This document shows positions 25,816 to 35,538 of a DNA stretch of 64,000 bases, piece by piece. The stretch spans positions 4,034,001 through 4,098,000 of the forward strand of contig NC_009656.1 in the NCBI RefSeq assembly GCF_000017205.1, in the 5' to 3' direction. Every line of letters starts with the position of its first letter. Positions within the stretch are counted from its first letter, which is position 1. The notes under the pieces were generated by a model. That model ran no database searches. It was not told where the DNA came from and saw only the letters and a list, made by a program, of their open reading frames with translations. The position numbers were made by a program, and so were the translations under genes. The DNA is from Pseudomonas paraeruginosa PA7. Its GTDB lineage: Bacteria > Pseudomonadota > Gammaproteobacteria > Pseudomonadales > Pseudomonadaceae.

Positions 25816-27417
25816 ATGACCACCTGCGGCGAATTCCTCGTCAAGCAACTCGAAGCCTGGGGCGTCGAGACCGTCTTCGGCATCCCCGGCGTGCATACCG
25901 TAGAGCTTTACCGCGGCCTGCCCGGCAGCCGCATCCGCCATGTCACCCCGCGCCACGAGCAGGGCGCCGGCTTCATGGCGGACGGTTACGCGCGGGTCAC
26001 CGGCAAGCCCGGCGTATGCTTCATCATCACCGGCCCGGGGATGACCAACATCCTCACCGCCATGGCCCAGGCCTACGCCGACTCGATCCCGATGCTGGTG
26101 ATCTCCAGCGTCAACGAGCGCGCGCGCCTGGCCCACGGCAACGGCTACCTGCACGAGTTGCCGAACCAGCGCGACCTGGTGGCCAACGTCTGCGCCTTCA
26201 GCCATACCCTGATGAGCGCCGAGGAGCTGCCGGCGGTGCTCGCCCGCGCCTTCGCCGTGTTCGACGGCGAGCGGCCGCGGCCGGTGCACATCGAGCTGCC
26301 GCTCGACGTCATCACCGCTCCCGCCGAGCACCTGGCCCTGCGCCCGCGCACCGTCGCCAGCCGTCCGGCGCCGGCCCTCGCGCCCTTGCGCGAAGCGGCG
26401 GCGCGCCTGCGCAACGCGAAGAAGCCACTGCTGCTGCTCGGCGGCGGCTGCCTCGAGGCCGCCGCCGAGGCCCGAGCCCTGGCCGCCGCGCTGGACGCGC
26501 CAACCGCCCTGACGATCAACGCCAAGGGCCTGCTGCCAGCCGACCACCCGCTGCTGCTGGGCAGCAACCAGTCCTGCGTGCCGGTACGCGAACTGGCCGC
26601 GGAGGCCGACGTGGTGCTGGCCATCGGCACCGAGCTGGGCGAAACCGACTACGACGTGGTGTTCGACGGCGGCTTCGCCCTCAATGGCGAGCTGATCCGC
26701 ATCGACATCGACCCGCAGCAACTGATGCGCAACCACACACCGAGCCTGGCCATCCATAGCGACGCCCGGCTGGCCATGCGCGTGCTGCTGGCCGAACTGC
26801 CGGGCGCCGAGGCCTCGCCGCACAGCCCCGGGGCCCGGCGCGCCGCCGCCGTGCGCCAGCGCCTGGCCGAAGACTTCGCCGGCTGGTCGCACTATCGCCA
26901 GCTGTTCGCCGCGATCCTCGCCGAGTGGCCGGACGCCCGCTTCGTCGGCGACTCGACCCAGACCGTCTACAGCGGCAACCATCTGGTCGATCTCGACGAG
27001 CCACGCCGCTGGTTCAACGCCTCCACCGGCTACGGCACCCTCGGCTATGGCCTGCCCGCCGCCATCGGCGCCAAGCTCGGCGAGCCGGGACGCCCGGTGG
27101 TCAGCCTGATGGGCGATGGCGGCCTGCAGTTCACCCTGCCGGAGCTGGCCAGCGCGGTGGAGGCCAAGGTCGGCATCGTCGTGCTGCTGTGGAACAACCA
27201 CGGCTATGGCGAGATCAAGCGCTACATGGAGCGACGCGAGATCACTCCGCTCGGGGTCGATATCTACACCCCGGACTTCCTCGCCATCGCCCGCGGCTTC
27301 GGCTGCGCCGCCGAACGCGCGCGCGATCTCGAGCACCTGCGCGAACTGCTGCGCGACGCCCCGGCGGACCGTCCGCTGATCGTCGAGGTGCTGCAGGCCG
27401 CGCCCTTCCATCCCTGA
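25816..27417 (+). CDS. Thiamine-diphosphate-dependent 2-oxoacid decarboxylase (AruI-like)
   Basis: A 533-residue enzyme of the acetolactate synthase/decarboxylase fold. The catalytic Glu lies in PRHEQGAGFMADGYAR (around residue 50), the central domain is complete, and the ThDP-Mg motif runs from LMGDGG to NNHGYG (GDG-X-NN) near residues 430-460. It resembles the 2-ketoarginine decarboxylase AruI, whose product 4-guanidinobutyraldehyde is oxidised to the GbuA substrate. That would link this gene functionally to gbuA 4 kb away, but specificity is inferred. ATG 25816 follows AAAAAGGAAC. The FAD oxidase gene follows after 13 bp. Confidence 0.85.
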   Translation: MTTCGEFLVKQLEAWGVETVFGIPGVHTVELYRGLPGSRIRHVTPRHEQGAGFMADGYARVTGKPGVCFIITGPGMTNILTAMAQAYADSIPMLVISSVNERARLAHGNGYLHELPNQRDLVANVCAFSHTLMSAEELPAVLARAFAVFDGERPRPVHIELPLDVITAPAEHLALRPRTVASRPAPALAPLREAAARLRNAKKPLLLLGGGCLEAAAEARALAAALDAPTALTINAKGLLPADHPLLLGSNQSCVPVRELAAEADVVLAIGTELGETDYDVVFDGGFALNGELIRIDIDPQQLMRNHTPSLAIHSDARLAMRVLLAELPGAEASPHSPGARRAAAVRQRLAEDFAGWSHYRQLFAAILAEWPDARFVGDSTQTVYSGNHLVDLDEPRRWFNASTGYGTLGYGLPAAIGAKLGEPGRPVVSLMGDGGLQFTLPELASAVEAKVGIVVLLWNNHGYGEIKRYMERREITPLGVDIYTPDFLAIARGFGCAAERARDLEHLRELLRDAPADRPLIVEVLQAAPFHP

Positions 27418-27430
27418 CCCGGAGCCCGCC

Positions 27431-28813
27431 ATGGACGATACCGAACTCTACCGCTCCCTCCGCGAGATCCTCGGCGCCCGTGGCGTGCGCGACGGCGCCG
27501 CGCTCGCCGGGCAGGACCCCGGCTATCATCCGCAGAACCTCGCCGGAAGCTTCCTGGTCCTGCCGGAAAGCACCGCCCAGGTCGCCGCCGTGGTACGCCT
27601 GTGCCGCCAGGCGGGGCGCGCTCTGGTGCCCCAGGGCGGACTCACCGGCCTGGTCGGCGGCGCCGCCGCGCAAGCCGGCGACGTGCTGCTCTCGCTGCGC
27701 CGGCTGAATCGCGTCCACCAGTTGGATGCGGCCAGCCAGACCCTCGACCTCGACGCCGGCGTCACCCTCGAACAGGCCCAGGCGCTGGCCGCCGAGGCCG
27801 GGCTCGATCCCGGCATCGACCTCGCCGCGCGCGGCAGCGCCAGCATCGGCGGGCTGGTCGCGACCAACGCCGGCGGCATCCGCGCCTTCCGCTTCGGCAC
27901 CATGCGCCAGCGCGTGCTCGGCCTGGAAGCGGTGCTCGCCGACGGCAGCGTCTACAGCGACCTGCGCGGGCTGCTGAAGAACACCACCGGCTATGACCTC
28001 AAGCAATTGTTCGTCGGTGCCGAAGGCACCCTCGGCATCGTCACCCGTGCGGTATTGCGCCTGGAGCCGTTGCAGCGTCCCGGCGCCACCGCCCTGCTCG
28101 GCCTGCCCGGCGTCGACGCGGCGATCGCCATCGCCGCGCGCCTGCGCCGCGAGCACGCGGAACGCCTGTTCGCCTGCGAGATTCTCTGGCACGACTACCT
28201 GCAATGCACCGCCGCGCCCATGGGCGACAGCGTGCCGAGCCTGGCGCCCTGTCCGCTCTACCTGCTGGTGGAACTGGCCGAGGACCGCCACCTGGACGCC
28301 GGCGAGGCGCTCACCACCCTGCTGGAAAGCTGCTTCGAGGACGGGCTGGTGGAAGACGCCCTGCTCGCCGCCAACGAAACCCAGCGCCTGGCCATCTGGC
28401 GCCTGCGCGAGGATTCCGACGCAGCGATCCACGCCGGCGTCGACAGCCTGTCCTTCGACGTATCGCTGCCGGTGCCGGCCCTGGCCGGCTACGTCGAGCG
28501 CATCCAGCGGCGCCTGGGCGAGTTGGTGGAAGGCATGCGGGTCTTCCTCTTCGGCCATTTCCTCGACGGCAATCTGCACGTCATGCTCGCCGCCGACGTC
28601 CCGCTGCTGCCGCTGCACCAGGCGGTGGAGGAAATCCTCTACGGCGAGTTGGGCGAATGCGCCGGCGTGATCTCCGCCGAGCACGGCATCGGCCTGGAGA
28701 AGAAGGAAGCCCTGGGTCGCTACGCCGATCCGCTGAAGCTCGCGCTGATGGCGCAGATAAAGGAGCTGCTCGACCCCAGCGGGCTGTTCAACCCGGGCAA
28801 GGTCATACCCTGA
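27431..28813 (+). CDS. FAD-linked D-2-hydroxyacid dehydrogenase/oxidase
   Basis: A 460-residue flavoprotein of the FAD_binding_4 plus FAD-oxidase_C (GlcD/D-lactate dehydrogenase) family. The FAD-binding portion shows LVPQGGLTGLVGGA and DLAARGSASIGGLVATNAGGIRAFRFG (residues about 125-160) and GAEGTLGIVTRAVL; the C-terminal half shows FGHFLDGNLHVML, SAEHGIGLEKKEALGRYADP and a terminal DPSGLFNPGKV. The substrate is a D-2-hydroxyacid, identity unknown. Probably co-transcribed with the decarboxylase (13-bp gap). Confidence 0.9.
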   Translation: MDDTELYRSLREILGARGVRDGAALAGQDPGYHPQNLAGSFLVLPESTAQVAAVVRLCRQAGRALVPQGGLTGLVGGAAAQAGDVLLSLRRLNRVHQLDAASQTLDLDAGVTLEQAQALAAEAGLDPGIDLAARGSASIGGLVATNAGGIRAFRFGTMRQRVLGLEAVLADGSVYSDLRGLLKNTTGYDLKQLFVGAEGTLGIVTRAVLRLEPLQRPGATALLGLPGVDAAIAIAARLRREHAERLFACEILWHDYLQCTAAPMGDSVPSLAPCPLYLLVELAEDRHLDAGEALTTLLESCFEDGLVEDALLAANETQRLAIWRLREDSDAAIHAGVDSLSFDVSLPVPALAGYVERIQRRLGELVEGMRVFLFGHFLDGNLHVMLAADVPLLPLHQAVEEILYGELGECAGVISAEHGIGLEKKEALGRYADPLKLALMAQIKELLDPSGLFNPGKVIP

Positions 28814-28838
28814 AGGCCTATCCTCCTGGGATAGCCTT
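28813..28838 (+). terminator. Imperfect hairpin abutting the oxidase stop
   Basis: AAGGCCTATCC and GGGATAGCCTT pair with one bulged C and a short loop; the left arm begins in the TGA stop. It is followed by TCC. It may terminate the oxidase transcript before the MBL gene, whose ATG is 20 bp further on. Confidence 0.5.
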
Positions 28839-28857
28839 TCCACCGACAGAGACCGCG

Positions 28858-29586
28858 ATGAGAATCGTCAGCCGCGACCGCTGGTTCGAAACCCGGCACT
28901 TCTACAACGGCATCAGCCTGATCCACGAGCCCTACGTACGGCCCTTCTATCGCTGCAACATGTGGCATGTCCAGGGCCGCGAGCGCGACGTGCTGGTGGA
29001 CAGCGGCTCGGGCCTGGTCAGCCTGCGCGAGCAACTGCCCTGGCTCACCGAACGACCGCTGCTGGCGGTGGCCAGCCACACCCACTTCGACCATATCGCC
29101 GGCCACCACGAATTCGCCGAGCGCCTGGCGCATCCGGCCGAGGCGGAGATCCTCGCCGCGCCGGACGGCGACAACACCCTGGCGCGCACCTATGTCGGCG
29201 ACGAGATGTTCGAGGCGCATCCGGAGTGCCCGCTGTGCTACGCCGAGTACCGGGTACGAGCGGCGCCGGCGACCCGCCTGATCGACGAGGGCGACGTGCT
29301 CGATCTCGGCGACCGCGTGCTGCAGGTACTGCACACCCCCGGGCACTCGCCGGGCGGCATCAGCCTGTGGGAAGCGGCGACACAGACGCTGTTCTCCGGC
29401 GACATCGTCTACGACGGCCCGCTGGTCGAGGACGCCTATCATTCCAACCTCGACGACTATGCCGCCAGCCTCGCGCGCCTGCGCGAACTACCGGTGCGCA
29501 CCGTGCATGGCGGGCACTTCGCGAGCTTTTCCGGAGAGCGCCTGCGGGACATGATCGGCGCCTGGTTCAGGAACCACGATCGATAG
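28858..29586 (+). CDS. Metallo-beta-lactamase-fold hydrolase
   Basis: A 242-residue MBL-fold protein. The metal motif HTHFDH (residues about 79-84), a later HTPGHSPGGIS and FSGDIVYD supply the usual dinuclear metal ligands, and HGGHF near the end supplies the last His. No signal peptide, so cytoplasmic; probably a glyoxalase II- or quorum-lactonase-type hydrolase with unknown substrate, not a beta-lactamase. Start ATG 28858. The gene converges on the sicX/PA1414 locus with a hairpin between. Confidence 0.88.
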   Translation: MRIVSRDRWFETRHFYNGISLIHEPYVRPFYRCNMWHVQGRERDVLVDSGSGLVSLREQLPWLTERPLLAVASHTHFDHIAGHHEFAERLAHPAEAEILAAPDGDNTLARTYVGDEMFEAHPECPLCYAEYRVRAAPATRLIDEGDVLDLGDRVLQVLHTPGHSPGGISLWEAATQTLFSGDIVYDGPLVEDAYHSNLDDYAASLARLRELPVRTVHGGHFASFSGERLRDMIGAWFRNHDR

Positions 29587-29599
29587 GCCAGAACCGGGA

Positions 29600-29632
29600 C
29601 TCTGGCCAGCGCCGCAGGCGGCGGGGCCAGAG
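29600..29632. terminator. Bidirectional terminator-like hairpin between MBL gene and sicX locus
   Basis: CTCTGGCC and GGCCAGAG form the base, and an inner GCCGC/GCGGC-type stem continues it, giving a long GC hairpin. An overlapping alternative repeat (GGCCAGA-N8-TCTGGCC) starts at 29586. Position between two convergent genes fits termination in both directions. The T-tract is poor. Confidence 0.5.
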
Positions 29633-29648
29633 CGTCGGGGGAACCGGC

Positions 29649-29783
29649 TCAGCGACGTTGCCGCGCGGCGAGGCGCCGGCGTTGCTCGTCGTTTTCCACC
29701 GGGATGGGTTGCATGCGCGGGGGCTCGATCAGGCCGAGGGCGACACCGAGTTGCCACGCCAGGTTTTGCAGCCAGAGTTTCAT
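29649..29783 (-). CDS. Small PA1414 peptide, 44 residues
   Basis: The ORF begins MKLWLQNLAWQLGVALGLIEPPRMQ: an amphipathic/hydrophobic helix at the N-terminus and a charged, Arg-rich tail. It is embedded in the SicX transcript. Its Shine-Dalgarno (AAGGGG) pairs in a 6-bp stem, so translation may be low or regulated. Whether the peptide is made or has a function cannot be told from sequence. Confidence 0.6.
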   Translation of the reverse strand: MKLWLQNLAWQLGVALGLIEPPRMQPIPVENDEQRRRLAARQRR

Positions 29784-29790
29784 GACAGGC

Positions 29791-29804
29791 CCCTTGTCCA
29801 AGGG
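29791..29804 (-). promoter_or_regulatory. Hairpin sequestering the PA1414 ribosome binding site
   Basis: In the RNA, CCCUUG-GA-CAAGGG forms a 6-bp stem whose right arm contains the AAGGGG Shine-Dalgarno 8-13 nt before the ATG. Its opening would be needed for translation. Confidence 0.5.
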
Positions 29805-29814
29805 AAGGAGAATC

Positions 29815-29840
29815 GGGCGACCTGACAAGTCAGGCCGCCC
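29815..29840 (-). promoter_or_regulatory. Leader hairpin of the sicX transcript
   Basis: Twelve-base arms GGGCGGCCUGAC and GUCAGGUCGCCC with a 2-nt spacer, pairing throughout with one G-U wobble when written as RNA. The most stable structure in the leader; a candidate stabilising 5' stem of the sRNA. Confidence 0.5.
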
Positions 29841-29898
29841 TAGGAAAGAGTAGACCGGCGTCCCACTCTCCGCACGTTCCACTCCGTCCTTGGAAACA

Positions 29899-29941
29899 AC
29901 TTTACTGCGGGAAACCGGCCACGGACCCTGACCTGAATCAA
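29899..29941 (-). promoter_or_regulatory. Anr-type promoter of sicX/PA1414
   Basis: TTGATTCAGGTCAG (29928-29941) matches the Anr/FNR consensus TTGAT-N4-ATCAA at 8 of 10 positions. A -10 element TAAAGT lies at 29899-29904. With a start near 29892 the box centre is about -42, the class II FNR position. The box overlaps the stop codon of the upstream LysR gene. Confidence 0.65.
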
Positions 29942-30810
29942 GCCAACGCCGATTCCCGCCCCTGCAGGAGACCGATCCAGGCCTTCAGGTTGGCGCCGAC
30001 CATGCCCCTGCGCCAGACCAGCCAGGTGCTCGCCCGGGCGAACGGCTCGGCCAGCGCATGCACCGCCACCGACTCCCGGCCCGGCAGGCTCTCCAGCATC
30101 GACACCGGCATCAGCGCCACCCCGCCGCCGGCCACCACGCAGGCCAGCATGCTGTGGTAGGACTCGATCTCCATCACCCGGCCCATGCCCACCCGCGCGC
30201 TGGCGAACCAGGACTCCAGCAGCAGGCGATAGGAGCAGCGCGGGCGAAAGGCGATCACCGCGCTACCAGCCACGTCCTCGGGCCCGCGCACCGGCGGATG
30301 GCCATTCTCGGTGACCAGCACCATGCGCTCCTCGAACATCGGCAGGCCCTCCAGGCCGTCGAAGTCCAGCGGGCCGTCCACCAGCACGGCGTCCAGGCGC
30401 CCGCCCAGCAGCGACTCGACCAGTTCGCCGCTGGGCGCGGTCTGCAATTGCAGGTTCACCGCCGGATAGCGCCGGTGGTATTCCGCCAGGCGCGGCGGCA
30501 GGTGGATCGCCGCGGTGCTGTACATCGAGCCGAGGGCGAAGTCGCCCACCGGCTCGCCGCCCTGGACCGCCGCGCTCGCCTCCTCCTGCAGGGCGAACAG
30601 CCGCGCGGCGTAGTCCAGCAGCACCTTGCCCGCCGGCGACAGTTGCAGGCGCTGGCGTTCGCGGAGGAACAGATCGACGCCAAGCTGTTCCTCCAGTTGC
30701 CGCAGGCGCGTCGACAGGTTCGACGGCACCCGGTGCAGGCGCTCGGCGGCGCGGGCGATGGAGCCTTCCTCGGCGACCGCCTGGAAGATCCTCAACTGGC
30801 CGAACTCCAC
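29938..30810 (-). CDS. LysR-family regulator (PA1413-like)
   Basis: A 290-residue LysR protein: HTH at residues 1-60 (VEFGQLRIFQAVAEEGSIARAAERLHRVPSNLSTRLRQLE) and a substrate domain. I prefer the GTG start at 30808-30810, because TTTTGGAGAA lies 8 nt upstream and the HTH begins there; the longer ATG start adds only MFCFGEFI, which is translated from the ribosome site itself. Divergent from an MFS transporter with a 105-bp gap containing short dyads (AGAA-N7-TTCT at 30828-30842). It probably regulates that transporter; target inferred. Confidence 0.9.
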   Translation of the reverse strand: MEFGQLRIFQAVAEEGSIARAAERLHRVPSNLSTRLRQLEEQLGVDLFLRERQRLQLSPAGKVLLDYAARLFALQEEASAAVQGGEPVGDFALGSMYSTAAIHLPPRLAEYHRRYPAVNLQLQTAPSGELVESLLGGRLDAVLVDGPLDFDGLEGLPMFEERMVLVTENGHPPVRGPEDVAGSAVIAFRPRCSYRLLLESWFASARVGMGRVMEIESYHSMLACVVAGGGVALMPVSMLESLPGRESVAVHALAEPFARASTWLVWRRGMVGANLKAWIGLLQGRESALA

Positions 30811-30915
30811 GATAAATTCTCCAAAACAGAACAAGTAATTCTCGATTATTCAGTTTTACAGAATCCACGCAAGACCTAACCTGCTGCCACTCATCCCCCC
30901 GGCAGGAATCCGTAC

Positions 30916-32109
30916 ATGTCCCGTCATTTTCTTCGTTCGCCGCTGGTCGGCCTGCTCGCCTGCCTGCTGGCGCTGGTGGTCGCCATGGGGGTCGGGCGCT
31001 TCTCCCTGACCCCGCAACTGCCGCACCTGATCCGCGAAGGCCAGCTCGACCTGACCGGCGCCGGCCTGCTGGCCGCCGCCAATTACCTCGGCTACCTGGT
31101 CGGCGCGCTGGACGCGCTGTTCGCCCGCGAAGCGCGGCAGGCGCGCCTGCGCCTGCTGGTCGGGCTCTGGGCCTGCTTCGGCCTGACCCTGGCCTCGGTC
31201 TGGGCCGAGGGCTTCTGGCCGCACGCGCTGCTGCGCTTCGGCCTCGGCGTGGCCAGCGCCTGGGTGCTGGTCATGGTCACCGCCCTCAGCCAGCGCCTCG
31301 CCGCGGAAAGCGGCCGGGCCCGGCTGGGCGCACTGGTGTTCGCCGGCCCCGGCATCGGAGTGATGGTCACCGGCCTGCTGGCGGCATTGGGCAACGCCCT
31401 GGGGCAGGACTCGGTATTCATCTGGAAGCTCTTCGCCGACCTCGCGTTGGTCCTGGTCCTCATGCTCCTGCCGCTGCTGCCGCGCCCGGCCGCACGCAAC
31501 GCCGGCCACGACGCGCCCGCCACGGCAAGCGAGAACGCCGGCCTCGGCCGCCTGACCTGGGCCTACGGGCTGGTCGGCCTCGGCTACATCATTCCCGCCA
31601 CCTTTCTCTCGCAGATGGCCGCCACGCGCTTCCATGGGCAATGGCAGGCCGACCTGTTCTGGCCCTGCTTCGGCCTGGCCTCGGCCACCGGGGTAGTGCT
31701 GATCAGCCTGCGCCGGCAGCGCCCGGACGGGACCCGCCGCTGGCTGGTCGGCGCGCTCTGGCTACAGGCCGTCGGCGTGCTCGCCTGCCTGCTGCCGGGG
31801 ATCGGCGGACTGGCCCTCGGGGTAGTGCTGACCGGCCTGCCGTTCCTCGCCGGCATGCAGTTGGTGATGCAATACGCTCGCGAACTGGCGCCGCATACGC
31901 CGCAGCGCAACGCTGGCCAACTGACCACCGGTTTCGCCCTCGGCCAGTTGCTCGGCCCGCTGCTGGCGGCGCTCAGCACGCATTTCGCCGGCGGCCTGCA
32001 ACCGGCGCTGGCGCTCGCCGGGCTCGGCCTGGTCCTGGCCGGCCTGCTGTTGCGCCGGCCGCACTCGCTCAGCGTCGCAGCAGGCGTCGCAGCCACTGCT
32101 CGCCGCTGA
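30916..32109 (+). CDS. YbfB/YjiJ-family MFS transporter
   Basis: A 397-residue major facilitator protein with about 12 transmembrane helices and the family N-terminal motif AMGVGRFSLTPQLP followed by AANYLGYLVGAL. The middle loop is short and charged (around residues 195-210). Members are putative efflux permeases for small organic molecules. It is divergent from the LysR gene, and its last 41 bp overlap the convergent EamA gene. Confidence 0.9.
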   Translation: MSRHFLRSPLVGLLACLLALVVAMGVGRFSLTPQLPHLIREGQLDLTGAGLLAAANYLGYLVGALDALFAREARQARLRLLVGLWACFGLTLASVWAEGFWPHALLRFGLGVASAWVLVMVTALSQRLAAESGRARLGALVFAGPGIGVMVTGLLAALGNALGQDSVFIWKLFADLALVLVLMLLPLLPRPAARNAGHDAPATASENAGLGRLTWAYGLVGLGYIIPATFLSQMAATRFHGQWQADLFWPCFGLASATGVVLISLRRQRPDGTRRWLVGALWLQAVGVLACLLPGIGGLALGVVLTGLPFLAGMQLVMQYARELAPHTPQRNAGQLTTGFALGQLLGPLLAALSTHFAGGLQPALALAGLGLVLAGLLLRRPHSLSVAAGVAATARR

Positions 32110-32980
32110 CCAGGGTGATGCCGGCGAGGACCAGCGCCGCGCCGGCGACGAAGTTCAGGCTCAGCGGCTCGCCCAGCAGCAGTACGCCGAAGGTGACGCC
32201 GAACAGGGGCGTCATGAAGGAGAAGATCGCCAGGTTGTTCGCCAGGTAGCGACGCAGCAGCCAGAACCAGCAGAAGTAGCTGGCGAACGACACCACCACG
32301 CCCTGGAACAGCACGCTGGCGGTGCTCACCGGAGTCCAGCGGACCTCGCCGAACTGGCCGCTGAACAGGGCGATCAGCAGCAACCCGGCGCAGGCCACGA
32401 ACAACTGGTAGAACAGCGTCAGGCTCGGCGGCGCCTCGGACAGCCGGGTGCCGCGCACCGCCACCGTGGTCGCTCCCCAGGACATCCCGGCGAGCAGGCC
32501 GAAAGCGTCGCCGAGCAGCATCCGCCCATCCATCTCCGCCCACGACAGGCCGCCGCCGAAGGCCACCGCGATGCCGCCGAAGCACACCGCCACGCCCAGC
32601 CATTGCAAGGGCCGCAGGCGTTCGCTGGGAAGCAGGAAGTGCAGCCCGAGGGCGGAGAAGATCGGCGCGGTATAGAGGAACACCGACATGTGCGAAGCCG
32701 TGGTGTATTGCAGGCCGAGGGCGATGAACAGGAACTCCAGGGCGAACAGCGTGCCGGTCAGCAGACCGGCGCCCAGTGTGCCCTGGCGCAGCCCCTCCCA
32801 GCCGCCGCGCCAGCACATCAGCAGGCCGACCAGGACGGCGGCGATGCCGGAACGGATGGCCGCCTGCATCACCGGCGCGATGTCCGTCGCCGCCCACTTG
32901 ATGGTCACCTGCTGGATGCCCCAGATCACGCAGAGCAACAGCATCGTCTGGAAGGCGAAGGCATCGGCGGACTTGCGCAT
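32069..32980 (-). CDS. EamA/DMT-family transporter
   Basis: A 303-residue membrane protein with ten predicted helices in two EamA repeats. The start at ATG 32978-32980 (MRKSADAF) gives a short cytoplasmic N-terminus before the first helix FQTMLLLCVIWGIQQV. Repeat signatures are YTAPIFSALGLHFLLPSERL in the first half and FSFMTPLFGVTFGVLLLGEPL in the second. It exports or exchanges a small metabolite; substrate unknown. It overlaps the MFS gene tail to tail. Confidence 0.9.
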   Translation of the reverse strand: MRKSADAFAFQTMLLLCVIWGIQQVTIKWAATDIAPVMQAAIRSGIAAVLVGLLMCWRGGWEGLRQGTLGAGLLTGTLFALEFLFIALGLQYTTASHMSVFLYTAPIFSALGLHFLLPSERLRPLQWLGVAVCFGGIAVAFGGGLSWAEMDGRMLLGDAFGLLAGMSWGATTVAVRGTRLSEAPPSLTLFYQLFVACAGLLLIALFSGQFGEVRWTPVSTASVLFQGVVVSFASYFCWFWLLRRYLANNLAIFSFMTPLFGVTFGVLLLGEPLSLNFVAGAALVLAGITLVSGEQWLRRLLRR

Positions 32981-33190
32981 GGCGGACTCACAGGCAGGCA
33001 TGGAAGGAAGCGGCCACCAGCGGCGACCGTCGGGCAGCGCCATTATGGACAAGCCGGCGCGTCCGGTCGAAGCCTGGAAGCGACCTCCAGCGGGCCGTGG
33101 GCGGCGGTTCCGGCCTGGTGGCCTGGCCTGCGGGACGCGACGGCCGGCGCCTGGGGCGCTAGCCGTCCTGCGAACCCGCCATCTGGCCGC

Positions 33191-35333
<2,143 letters not shown>

Positions 35334-35538
35334 GGAGAAGACCTCACGGGTTTCTTGTTCTTGGTGGGGGGATTCTGCCCAGCCTGCGACACCGGCAAAA
35401 CGGTGGCGGCGGCCAAAAAGGGATTGATATGGCCAGAATTGCTGTCCCTTTAGCCCCGCCTGGCGATCGTCCCGGGAATTACTCGGCGCCCGCGCCGGTC
35501 CATACTCGTTGAGCCAGACAGAGCGGAAGGGGGATTCG

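Larger units (their letters stand above)
29600..29893 (-). ncRNA. sicX: SicX small RNA locus (PA1414 transcript)
   Basis: The PA1414 locus in P. aeruginosa is known to produce SicX, an oxygen-responsive sRNA controlled by Anr and strongly expressed in chronic infection, acting on anaerobic ubiquinone genes. Here the identification rests on the 44-codon PA1414 ORF and its position between the MBL gene and the LysR gene. I infer a start near 29893 from the -10 and Anr box upstream, and an end near the GC hairpin at 29600-29632. The 110-nt leader before the ORF holds two strong hairpins. Exact ends are estimates. Confidence 0.55.

Noticed and set aside
22645..27432. 1595-codon open frame on the minus strand
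   Set aside because: It lies antisense to five well-supported genes; its composition (His, Gln, Gly, Ala, Asp rich, no domains) is typical of antisense frames in high-GC DNA.
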